Origin: Empedobacter falsenii
GTDB taxonomy: Bacteria > Bacteroidota > Bacteroidia > Flavobacteriales > Weeksellaceae
NCBI RefSeq assembly: GCF_013488205.1
Contig: NZ_CP040908.1
Span: 713,501 to 777,500 of the forward strand
Length of the DNA: 64,000 nucleotides
Reading direction: 5' to 3'
Below the pieces are notes generated by a model. The model was not told the DNA's origin. It ran no database searches and saw nothing but the letters and a program-made list of their open reading frames with translations. The position numbers and the translations under genes were made by a program. Shown piece by piece: positions 34,973-43,262 of this stretch; position 1 is the first letter of the stretch, and the number at the start of each line of letters is the position of its first letter.

Positions 34973-35060
34973 CTTAACTCCTTCTCAAGAAGTTAAGAGC
35001 TCATTCGCAACTTTATGTCGTTAACACTTCCATAAAGTTTCTACTTCGCTCTGCGAGGCT
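34973..35060. other. oriT-like region upstream of the MobV relaxase
   Basis: Two inverted repeats lie in the 182-nt gap before the relaxase gene: CTTAACT/AGTTAAG (34973-34997) and ACTTTATG/CATAAAGT (35010-35038), followed by a locally GC-richer CGCTCTGCGAGGCT. Position and hairpins fit the origin of transfer nicked by the relaxase; the nic site is not identified. Confidence 0.5.
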
Positions 35061-35089
35061 ATTACAAGAATAATTTAATAAATTAAAAA

Positions 35090-36241
35090 ATGAAAACTTC
35101 AATCAACTTCAAGTGTGTCAAAGATGATTCGGAAGTTCATAATTTCCGTAAAAAATCTTACGATTATATTCGAAAAGATCTAACCAAAAATAATGAATAT
35201 TGGTTAGGTGAAAAAATTGCTATTCGTAGAAATAAAATCGAGCAATACTGTAAAGAAAAATCAGGTAGGAAATTACAAAAAAATGCTATGCCTATTCGTG
35301 AAGCAGTTGTTGTAATTAAAGAAAAAACAACAATGTTAGATTTGCAGAATTTAGCAAAACGATTAGAAATTGAATTAAAAATTAGAGTTTTTCAAATTGC
35401 AATTCATAAAGATGAAGGACATTTTGATAAAGATACTAAAGAATGGAAACCAAACCATCATGCCCATCTAGTAGCAGATTGGCAAGATATAGAAACAGGA
35501 AAAACTTTGAAACATAAATCACTTGATTATGTAAAAATGCAAGATATTACTGCTGAAGTTTTAGGAATGGAACGAGGGGCTTTTGGTGGTAAAAATAGAT
35601 TAGAAGCACTTGAGTTTAAAATTTCAAAAAAAGAAGAAGAATTAAATCAACTTCAAGAAAAAATTGACTTAATTACTAAAGAATTACAAGGTAAATCTTT
35701 AAATGATTTAAAAATAATGAAGAATGATATATTAGGATTTAAACATAGCGATAAAGAAAAAACTCTAGAAAATTATGAGAAAGTTATCAAGTCATTGAAC
35801 GTAAAATTAAATTCATTAAATCAAAATTTGAAGAAGAAAAATGAAGAAGTAATTAAATTAAAGGATAATTATTCTTTTATAAATAATGAAAATTCAAACT
35901 TAAAAATTAAGAATGCTAAGATTTTAACTGATAAAGATTTTCATGCAAAGGAGAAAAACGAGTATTTGAATTCAGTTTTACAATTATTGATTAATGAAAC
36001 AAGATTCAATAAACTTAGGGATCCATATAAAGACAGATCTTCAAATGGTATTTTAGTAAAAGAAGTTCAACAAATCACTTCTAAAATTATGGAGAAGAAT
36101 CAAATTCCTCAAAGCACAATTGACACTTTGTTTTCTAATGAGAAAGTAGTTACTATTATATCTCAAATACTTAAACCAAATAGTGTTAATAATGAGGATA
36201 TTGAAAATCAACAAAAGAGAAGAACTCGTTTTAAAAGATAA
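35090..36241 (+). CDS. MobV-family relaxase
   Basis: 383 residues. The N-terminal domain has HKDEGH and NHHAHLVADWQD, the histidine motif of Mob_Pre/MobV relaxases, and an early region KKSYDYIRKDLTKNNEYW. After residue ~190 a long coiled coil (KISKKEEELNQLQEKIDLIT onwards) ends in a basic tail (QQKRRTRFKR). It nicks oriT and pilots the strand during mobilization. Without type IV secretion genes nearby, the element would need a helper conjugation system. Confidence 0.88.
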   Translation: MKTSINFKCVKDDSEVHNFRKKSYDYIRKDLTKNNEYWLGEKIAIRRNKIEQYCKEKSGRKLQKNAMPIREAVVVIKEKTTMLDLQNLAKRLEIELKIRVFQIAIHKDEGHFDKDTKEWKPNHHAHLVADWQDIETGKTLKHKSLDYVKMQDITAEVLGMERGAFGGKNRLEALEFKISKKEEELNQLQEKIDLITKELQGKSLNDLKIMKNDILGFKHSDKEKTLENYEKVIKSLNVKLNSLNQNLKKKNEEVIKLKDNYSFINNENSNLKIKNAKILTDKDFHAKEKNEYLNSVLQLLINETRFNKLRDPYKDRSSNGILVKEVQQITSKIMEKNQIPQSTIDTLFSNEKVVTIISQILKPNSVNNEDIENQQKRRTRFKR

Positions 36242-36300
36242 ATTATTAATAATCCTATTAATTAAAATTTAGTTATTTTTACATCATTAAAATAGTAATT

Positions 36301-36450
36301 ACGTACGCGTAAGCTATCGTCAATTGGTGACAGAAAACCGCGAATTTTCAAAACAACCAAATTTTCGATGGGCTTACGCCCATGTCTATATATGGCGTGG
36401 GCTAAGTCTTTCTGGTTGTTGGGTTCTTCGCGGTACCTCTGTCACGAAAT
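36301..36450. repeat. Structured non-coding element with long nested stems
   Basis: GTGACAGAAAACCGCGAA (36327-36344) pairs with TTCGCGGTACCTCTGTCAC (36427-36445) apart from a small internal loop. CAACCA (36354-36359) pairs with TGGTTG (36413-36418), and ATGGGC-TTAC-GCCCAT (36368-36383) is an inner hairpin. It may be a structured RNA, a single-strand replication origin or a recombination site of the element. Confidence 0.5.
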
Positions 36451-36493
36451 GTATTTAGTTCCACGCTACTTTTTTCTAAAAAACAATCTAGAC

Positions 36494-37003
36494 ATGGAGA
36501 ATCAATTAACACTACAAGAGAAAAAAACAATTATTTCTCAATTTCTAAATATTTCCTTTTTTGGAGATATTAATCCGCCAAAATTTAAACGAATAAATGA
36601 CATTGAAGTAAAAGAGTTTTCAGATTTTTTTAAATCAGGAATTTTGAATAGAACAGAAGATTATAAACCATTTATCTTGAGTTCTATTTCAGCATATATT
36701 TCAAATTTGAATGAAACAGAAAGAAAGAAACTGTATTTGATGATGATATCTACTGGAAATTTCACAGCAGATGCTTTTTTATTCAATGAAAATGATGCTA
36801 GTATCGAAGAAATACATATTGGTATTCTTGAAGCAATTAAGAAAAATCAAAATAACTTATTTGTTAATTTATTTTTTGCTCGAATTTTAACTATAAAAGG
36901 AGGGATAATAGCTCATAAAAAGCATTTTGCAACGAAAGAATGGTATGATTCAGCAATAGAAAATCAGTTGAAAGACTATAATGAATTATGTTTTATTAAT
37001 TAA
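36494..37003 (+). CDS. Hypothetical protein, 169 aa
   Basis: Start at MENQLTLQEKKTIISQ (36494). The longer ORF from 36368 runs through the structured element and gives a Trp/Cys-rich, non-protein-like leader. Soluble and mostly helical (NLNETERKKLYLMMISTGNF). No family recognised; it lies between the relaxase and a secreted protein. Confidence 0.6.
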   Translation: MENQLTLQEKKTIISQFLNISFFGDINPPKFKRINDIEVKEFSDFFKSGILNRTEDYKPFILSSISAYISNLNETERKKLYLMMISTGNFTADAFLFNENDASIEEIHIGILEAIKKNQNNLFVNLFFARILTIKGGIIAHKKHFATKEWYDSAIENQLKDYNELCFIN

Positions 37004-37014
37004 AATTTAACAAA

Positions 37015-37569
37015 ATGAAAATAAAACTTATCACATTCATCTTATTCTATACGATTTTAAATTCTTTCTCTTATGCTCAACAAAAATGTTCTGATTTAGA
37101 AAACGAACTTAAGTTTCAAAAGGCTAAAAATGGAGAATTATCAGAGGAAAATCGTTATTACAAAGAAACGTTGAATTTACTTAAACCAATTAAATCAGTG
37201 AAAGTAGATGGTTTGCAATTAGATATTACAAGTGTTGTTGGTTCTAAAGCTGATAAGACAGTTATAGTGACTTTTATGTATAAAAATATAGAAGCAGAAA
37301 CTCGAGGCTTTTTCCAATGTGAGCAGGCTTATTTTATAGATCCACAAGGGAATCAAGCTCAAACTTATGAAATTTTTGTTTCGTTTAATAACGGAATTCG
37401 AGCCGAAAATATCAAGCCTAACATCCCAACCAAAGCAACTGTCACATTCAAAACAACCGAAACAACTTTTCCAATCATTCGACAATTAAAAATAATCGTT
37501 TATCCAAAAGAAGTAATGGCAAAACAAATTGAAGCAATTTTTGAAAATCTAGACGTTGTTTGGAAATAG
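37015..37569 (+). CDS. Hypothetical exported protein
   Basis: 184 residues. Signal peptide (LITFILFYTILNSFSYAQ), a short coiled coil (CSDLENELKFQKAKNGELSE) and a beta-rich domain (DKTVIVTFMYKNIEAETRGF ... KATVTFKTTETTF) resembling Ig-like/DUF4352 folds. It follows its neighbour by 11 nt and ends at a terminator. Function unknown. Confidence 0.65.
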   Translation: MKIKLITFILFYTILNSFSYAQQKCSDLENELKFQKAKNGELSEENRYYKETLNLLKPIKSVKVDGLQLDITSVVGSKADKTVIVTFMYKNIEAETRGFFQCEQAYFIDPQGNQAQTYEIFVSFNNGIRAENIKPNIPTKATVTFKTTETTFPIIRQLKIIVYPKEVMAKQIEAIFENLDVVWK

Positions 37570-37578
37570 AAAATAACT

Positions 37579-37617
37579 CATGAGCCGATTAGTAATTCTA
37601 ATCGGCTCATGTTTTTT
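37579..37617 (+). terminator. Terminator separating mobilization and defence genes
   Basis: CATGAGCCGATTAG and CTAATCGGCTCATG form a 14-bp stem around TAATT, followed by TTTTTT. Confidence 0.85.
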
Positions 37618-37662
37618 ATACGATAAGTAAATAAGTTATTATTCACCACATATTTGTACAGA

Positions 37663-38913
37663 TTATATTATCTTTCTAAAAATTTCTTCAGCAATTTTTT
37701 CTGATTTTTTCATAAAATTATTTTCTATCAAACTAACAAAACCAATTTTACATTGATTTAAAGAGTCTTCTATGTGCTTATAATGATAATTACCAAATTC
37801 ACTATCTTTTTGATGTACTTTTGGATAAAGCAGAATACTTTTAGACGATTTCCAATGAAGATTATATACAAACATTTGTTTTAAATCATTATCCGATGGG
37901 TTGTTAGCTTCAATTATTTTCCACTTTGTATCAATGATGTAATTAGTTTTACTATCTGATATAACAATGTCAGGTCTTATTGATTTTGATTCCCAAAATT
38001 TGTCAGAATTTTGATAAGAAATAGAGAAATCAATAGGTTTATGCTTACTAAGTACTCTAAATATGTATTCTTCCCAAAGTTTATTCATATCAAATAAAAG
38101 TGCAATCATATTATCGTTACCAACATTTAAATTTGGAGAATAATTAAGTATAATCATTTTAGCTATATCAATAGCTTTTCTATAACTATCATTTTTTCTA
38201 TTTAAGATTAACTTTTCAAAATGTGTTGCATTTATATTAATAACTTTAATATCTTCAAATTCACCTATTATTCGGTTTAATTTGTCTGCTAAAGAATCAC
38301 TAATTAATTTTTTTAAGATTATTAATCCTCTATAAATAATTTGGTGAATTAAGTGGTCTTTATCATAAACTTGATTTTCACAATAAAACTTTTCTTTATG
38401 AATTAAGTTGTGTTGAATATTCTTTGAAAATAAAAGTTTTCCTTTTAATGAATTTTCGTTATTTTCAATTCTTCGATATTTTTTTATAAGCCCAATCTTT
38501 ATCAAATATTCTACTTCATTTAGAAACATTTCATAATATATATCTAAAATAGAATTGTACTTTTTGTTTAATGAAGTTTCAGAAACACTATCTACTTCTA
38601 TATGTTTACAAGTATTCAACATATTAAGTAATACACTTTGCCATAGTTTTTTATCTGGAGTACTTTCCTTGTCTGCTTTAGGCAATATTTCTATTGTTAA
38701 TCCTCCAATCTGTATAACTCCAACATAATTATTGAATTGCACTCCTTTATGAATAACAGTAAAATATTTATTTTGGTTTTTTTCATTAAATAAAACCATA
38801 GCATCAAAATGAGATCTATTGAATTCATTGGATTCATCAAGTCTTAGTTTTTGAAATTCAAATACTTGGATAATTTTTTTTCTTGAACTAGATACTTCCA
38901 AAATCGTCTGCAT
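37663..38913 (-). CDS. mcrC: McrC-type nuclease subunit of a McrBC restriction system
   Basis: 416 residues. The N-terminal beta-rich part (VGVIQIGGLTIEILPKADKE is a typical McrC block) is followed by a C-terminal PD-(D/E)XK nuclease with SIRPDIVIS and YIIDTKWK (Asp and Asp-x-Lys). McrC docks on the McrB ring and cuts DNA, usually when it carries modified cytosines. It overlaps mcrB by 26 nt and is the last gene of the four-gene defence operon. Confidence 0.9.
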   Translation of the reverse strand: MQTILEVSSSRKKIIQVFEFQKLRLDESNEFNRSHFDAMVLFNEKNQNKYFTVIHKGVQFNNYVGVIQIGGLTIEILPKADKESTPDKKLWQSVLLNMLNTCKHIEVDSVSETSLNKKYNSILDIYYEMFLNEVEYLIKIGLIKKYRRIENNENSLKGKLLFSKNIQHNLIHKEKFYCENQVYDKDHLIHQIIYRGLIILKKLISDSLADKLNRIIGEFEDIKVININATHFEKLILNRKNDSYRKAIDIAKMIILNYSPNLNVGNDNMIALLFDMNKLWEEYIFRVLSKHKPIDFSISYQNSDKFWESKSIRPDIVISDSKTNYIIDTKWKIIEANNPSDNDLKQMFVYNLHWKSSKSILLYPKVHQKDSEFGNYHYKHIEDSLNQCKIGFVSLIENNFMKKSEKIAEEIFRKII

Positions 38914-41900
38914 TTAGTTTAAAAGGATCTTTTAATTGATAAACTTTCTTTTCAGTTAGAAATGAACGTTCTTCATATTCAAATTTTGCGAAAATATCTT
39001 TATTACTATGTATTTCTTCTAAGAACTTTTCACCCAATACTAATCCAATTTTAGCAAAGTTTCCATAGAAATATTCCTCTAACAAAGGATTAATTTTATT
39101 TTTGAATACTACTCTTAAATCATCTAAGCTATTTACATTGATAAAAAATGAATGTCCAATTTGATGGTCTTTATCAATAAGAACTTCAATCCTTTCATTT
39201 ATTTTTTTAAGTAGATCAATTAAGTAAATAGTTACTCCTTCATTTGTCGTAATAATACCTTTACTTTTATGACAACTTTCTAAGATATCAGGATTAGATT
39301 TCATTTCTACGAATGAAAAACGTCTTCTTAATGCAGTGTCTAGAGCTTCAACACTTCTATCAGCAGTATTCATAGTTCCAATGATAAATAAGTTATCAGG
39401 AACTGAAAATTTTTCTTTAGAGTAAGGTAATTCAACTTCAATAGCTTCGTTATTTACAATAGTAGTTCCTTTTCTTTTAGTGTCCTCTATCAATGTAATT
39501 AACTCCCCAAAAATAGCAGAAACATTTCCTCTGTTTATTTCATCTATAATTATTACATGGTTGTTATTAACAGTTTCATTGGTATTGAAATATTCAGTTA
39601 GCTCATTAATTTTAATATCATTTTTGTTAAACTCATACATAGACGCTTGAGTAATTTTAACTTTTAAAAATTTTTCGGCAGGAATATCTAAATTTGTTGC
39701 CAACCATTTTACTTCTCTAAATTGATATTTATCAATTTCTTTAGAACTGTCATAAAAGTATTCGCTCTCAATTATTCCAACAGCGTCTATAATTTTATTT
39801 CCTTTAGATGCAAAAACGATATCTCCAATTTTCATTTTTTGAAAAGTAAATACAGCTTGTATTACATATTTACTTTCTTCAACTAGCTCAGGAAAGTCTT
39901 GTTTAAATTTATCCCTAAAAAGTTTCCAATCTTTTATTTTGCTTAATTCTGTAAAATCTTTATCATCACCCCAACCTAGTAATAAAAGATTATTTTCAAA
40001 AGACCAATTATGTAAATCAAGGTTATTAATACCTCCTAAGCTCATTTTATAAAAGTTTATTTTGCTAAAGTTGATATTTTGATTTTTAATAACATTATTA
40101 TTCGTTGTAGCAGACAATTGACACATCTTCTTAAAAATACCATCTTCTACATCATATACTACGGTTTTATTTTCATTTTCATCTGTAAAAACCTGAGGCT
40201 TAATCCCCTCTATGAAATCTTCATAACTAATACTTTGATGGAATGTAGTAAAGTTTATTTGACCATTCGCATAATATTTATCGTATAATACAGTAATTTC
40301 TTCTCTTGAAAGGGAATCTAATTTTCTATTTTCAATGACTTCTACAGCAAGTTTTTTAGTTTCATGTGTTTTTCCTGTACCAGGAGCGCCAAATAGGATT
40401 TGATTTAAAGGGTGTATATTTTTCATAGAGTTGTTAGCTAATTCATATTCATTTATTTCTTCATTTACATCACTTTCTTCTAAATTCTCCAAATCATAAG
40501 TTTGAGTTGTATAAAACCAGAAGAATATTTGAGCTTTATAAATATCATCAAACTCAATTAGATTGATGATTTGTTCATTTAAATCAATTTGATTTTTAGT
40601 TTCAAATTCAATCTCAAATTCATCATTAAGTTTTTTGACTAATAAATTAAAAAACTTATATGAATCAATAGATGTAAAATCAAAAGGAAATAATGCTCTA
40701 GTAAAGCGAGTGATTACAGTCCATTTATTTGTATCTATTAAATGATGTATTTTTTGATATGTTTCTCTTTTATCTGAACTTATTAATATTTCATTAATTA
40801 GTGAATATTCAGAGTTAATCTTATCCCTTATTAGTTTTCTATTAGTATTTTCAATCAATTGATTTCTAATTCTTGAAAATCCATTATCTGACTCAAATAA
40901 ATATCGTTGTAAAAAATCTTCATTTTCATCTTGACAAAGTGATTTAAAATCTTGATTTAATTCATCATAATTTTTGTATTTATTCTCTTTGCTATTAGAT
41001 TTTAAAATTTGAGCTATTTCAGAATACTTTTTTAGTTGGTTATACCAATTGTCATTTTCGAAATCAAAAGTGTATAAAAACTTATCATAAGTATCTTGAA
41101 GAGTTTCTTTCATCATAATTTTGTTAGCAATGAAAAAAAGAAAGTCTTGAGTAATGAAATTCCAATGTAATTCATTTAATTCATCCACTTCTAAAAGAGA
41201 TTTAAACACATCAGTATTTAAATGACTTTCTTTTAAATATTTTTTTATGTTTTTATAGTAAATCTGATTGAATTGAAATGCTTTAAAATCAATTTTAGGA
41301 TAATTTTTAGAGTCTGCTAAAAATTCATAAGAAGGAGAAGATTTGGAGTCATAAAAGGTGAATTCATCAGGTTTAAAAAGATTTAAATAAACACTAGTTT
41401 TTGGTAATAAATTAAAGGATAAAGTAAGGTTTTCTTTAGTTACAGGTATCTCCTTATTTATGATTTTTCTAATTTTGATTAAGTCTTCAATTGTAACATA
41501 ATCATCGTTATATCTTTTGATAGACTTTATAAAATTAACTCCTTTCTCTTTAGAGTTTGGTTGAAAGTATAATTCTTGTGACTCGTTTATTTTAGAAATA
41601 ACTTCTTCGTTAGTTAGTGTATTAATATCTACATTTTTTTCAAACCATTTGATAAAGTTAAATTTATAACCTTCATTTTTACTTAACCATTCTGTATTAT
41701 TAATTGTATCTTGATATTTTCTAATTTGTGGAGCTAATCTAGTTCCATCAAAAACTGGATAATCTTTTTTATTAATAACTAAAAACCCAAGTTCTTCAAA
41801 AGGTTTATTTGCTTTGCCACCTTTTAAAGTTTTATCATCTAAGTCATAATTATTTTGATTAGCTATAAATCTAATAACATCTTTAGGTGGATAAGGCTCA

Positions 41901-42046
41901 TTATTAATTATGACTACATAATTAGAGTCATTTAGTTTATTTCTACTTGCTAATAATTGCTCTTTAACTTCATAAACCATTTCTTTTGTGATAAGTTTAT
42001 AAAGTGCACTAGCGTTTATTTTTTGTTTATTTATTTCGTTATTCAT
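38888..42046 (-). CDS. mcrB: McrB-type AAA+ GTPase with an EVE-like insertion
   Basis: 1052 residues, more than twice E. coli McrB (about 460). N-terminus: NNEPYPPKDVIRFIA followed by GGKANKPFEELGFLV, resembling the ScoMcrA head domain. Then a long helical region, and the AAA+ core: Walker A FGAPGTGKTHETKKL (near 552), Walker B VIIIDEINRGN (near 830), the McrB signature GTMNTADRSVEALDTALRRR (near 890). Between the Walkers lies about 200 residues of extra sequence containing QKMKIGDIVFASKGNKIIDA and a following ESEYFY, which look like an EVE/PUA-type modified-base reader. McrB uses GTP to translocate DNA and activates McrC. Confidence 0.88.
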   Translation of the reverse strand: MNNEINKQKINASALYKLITKEMVYEVKEQLLASRNKLNDSNYVVIINNEPYPPKDVIRFIANQNNYDLDDKTLKGGKANKPFEELGFLVINKKDYPVFDGTRLAPQIRKYQDTINNTEWLSKNEGYKFNFIKWFEKNVDINTLTNEEVISKINESQELYFQPNSKEKGVNFIKSIKRYNDDYVTIEDLIKIRKIINKEIPVTKENLTLSFNLLPKTSVYLNLFKPDEFTFYDSKSSPSYEFLADSKNYPKIDFKAFQFNQIYYKNIKKYLKESHLNTDVFKSLLEVDELNELHWNFITQDFLFFIANKIMMKETLQDTYDKFLYTFDFENDNWYNQLKKYSEIAQILKSNSKENKYKNYDELNQDFKSLCQDENEDFLQRYLFESDNGFSRIRNQLIENTNRKLIRDKINSEYSLINEILISSDKRETYQKIHHLIDTNKWTVITRFTRALFPFDFTSIDSYKFFNLLVKKLNDEFEIEFETKNQIDLNEQIINLIEFDDIYKAQIFFWFYTTQTYDLENLEESDVNEEINEYELANNSMKNIHPLNQILFGAPGTGKTHETKKLAVEVIENRKLDSLSREEITVLYDKYYANGQINFTTFHQSISYEDFIEGIKPQVFTDENENKTVVYDVEDGIFKKMCQLSATTNNNVIKNQNINFSKINFYKMSLGGINNLDLHNWSFENNLLLLGWGDDKDFTELSKIKDWKLFRDKFKQDFPELVEESKYVIQAVFTFQKMKIGDIVFASKGNKIIDAVGIIESEYFYDSSKEIDKYQFREVKWLATNLDIPAEKFLKVKITQASMYEFNKNDIKINELTEYFNTNETVNNNHVIIIDEINRGNVSAIFGELITLIEDTKRKGTTIVNNEAIEVELPYSKEKFSVPDNLFIIGTMNTADRSVEALDTALRRRFSFVEMKSNPDILESCHKSKGIITTNEGVTIYLIDLLKKINERIEVLIDKDHQIGHSFFINVNSLDDLRVVFKNKINPLLEEYFYGNFAKIGLVLGEKFLEEIHSNKDIFAKFEYEERSFLTEKKVYQLKDPFKLNADDFGSI

Positions 42047-42101
42047 TGTTCTTACAGATGGTTTTAAGTTACTTTAATAGTGTATGGATTCTAATAAATA
42101 T

Positions 42102-43262
42102 TTATGGCTTTTTAATCTTAATAATTCCTATAGAAATAGCAATGTCTTTTGTGAGTTTAGATAAAGGTCTTTTTATAAAGTCTTTTTCATTATAGTAATT
42201 ACCATAGGCAATTTGATAAGCTTGTTCTATAGATAAATTTGCAGTAGGAAAAGTTTTAATCAACGTTTCAATGTACTTATCATTAGATATAACTCTTTTT
42301 TTTATAATATCTCTTACTATATCTGTATGTAAATTATAAACAATATCATATTTAAAAACTTTTTGATGATTTTTTAACTTATTAAAGATTTCTTGACCAT
42401 ACACTAAACCGTTATTTTTAGTTATTATATATAGTTTATCAGAATTACCTATTGAAGCTTCATAATCTTTTGGATAATAATCAAATTGTAAATAATTATG
42501 ATTTGGATTATTTTCATAAGGTGAAATATAGTCCTCATAATTAAAACTAACGTCATGCTTTAAAGTTTGGTTACATATTTTGCAAGAGGGTATCAAATTA
42601 TAAAAACTTAAAGCTAAAAGAGGATGCTCACTTTTTGGTAAAAAATGGTCTAAATCTGGTCGCATTACTTTCTTTTGACCTTCTGTAATACTAAAAGTAT
42701 AATTGTTGTTACAATAACAACAAGTTTTCAAATCTAATTTTGTAGTTAATTGATATGGTCCCCAATCTTTATTTAAATCTAATATATTAAACCAATTATC
42801 GTAGTCAAAAATTTTAGATAATAAACATTTAATTAAATTTATTCTATTCCTGAACTTTAAATAGATTTTAAGATTATTTTCATTGCTTGATAAATCTAAT
42901 GATATAATATATTTTGTGCATTTTTTTAATAACTTTAGTTGATGAATTACCTTATTACAATCTCTTAGTTCATCTTTAAAAAGATTACTTTTCTTTAACC
43001 AACTGTATTTTTTTTTGGTGAATGATTTTTCTTTAATATATATAATCTTGATAAATGATTCATATTGAGTGTGATGTATATGTTTTTTAACTTTTTCTTC
43101 TATTATAGTAACTTTCGTATTTTTCTTAATATTTTTTATAGTTTCAAATAAATTTATATAAAAATCAATTCTTATATTAACCTCTTTAATTACGAAATTT
43201 GTATGAGTTTCAAAAGCTTCATTGATTATTTTATCAGGTATAGATCCTCTTATACTAATCAT
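42102..43262 (-). CDS. HNH endonuclease, PtuB-like (Septu partner)
   Basis: 386 residues. The C-terminal half holds an HNH/zinc module: TCCYCNNNY (near 180), RPDLDHFLPKSEHPLLALSF (near 200, DH = catalytic pair) and NLIPSCKICNQTLKHD (near 225). The N-terminal half is helical and unassigned. The start overlaps the upstream ATPase stop by 8 nt. An overlapping SMC/ABC-type ATPase plus HNH pair is the Septu (PtuA/PtuB) arrangement known from defence islands; assignment to a particular Septu type needs a profile search. Confidence 0.75.
   Translation of the reverse strand: MISIRGSIPDKIINEAFETHTNFVIKEVNIRIDFYINLFETIKNIKKNTKVTIIEEKVKKHIHHTQYESFIKIIYIKEKSFTKKKYSWLKKSNLFKDELRDCNKVIHQLKLLKKCTKYIISLDLSSNENNLKIYLKFRNRINLIKCLLSKIFDYDNWFNILDLNKDWGPYQLTTKLDLKTCCYCNNNYTFSITEGQKKVMRPDLDHFLPKSEHPLLALSFYNLIPSCKICNQTLKHDVSFNYEDYISPYENNPNHNYLQFDYYPKDYEASIGNSDKLYIITKNNGLVYGQEIFNKLKNHQKVFKYDIVYNLHTDIVRDIIKKRVISNDKYIETLIKTFPTANLSIEQAYQIAYGNYYNEKDFIKRPLSKLTKDIAISIGIIKIKKP

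Noticed and set aside
36368-36493. Upstream extension of the hypothetical gene at 36494
   Set aside because: It runs through the inverted-repeat element and gives a Trp/Cys-rich sequence; the downstream ATG gives a normal protein.
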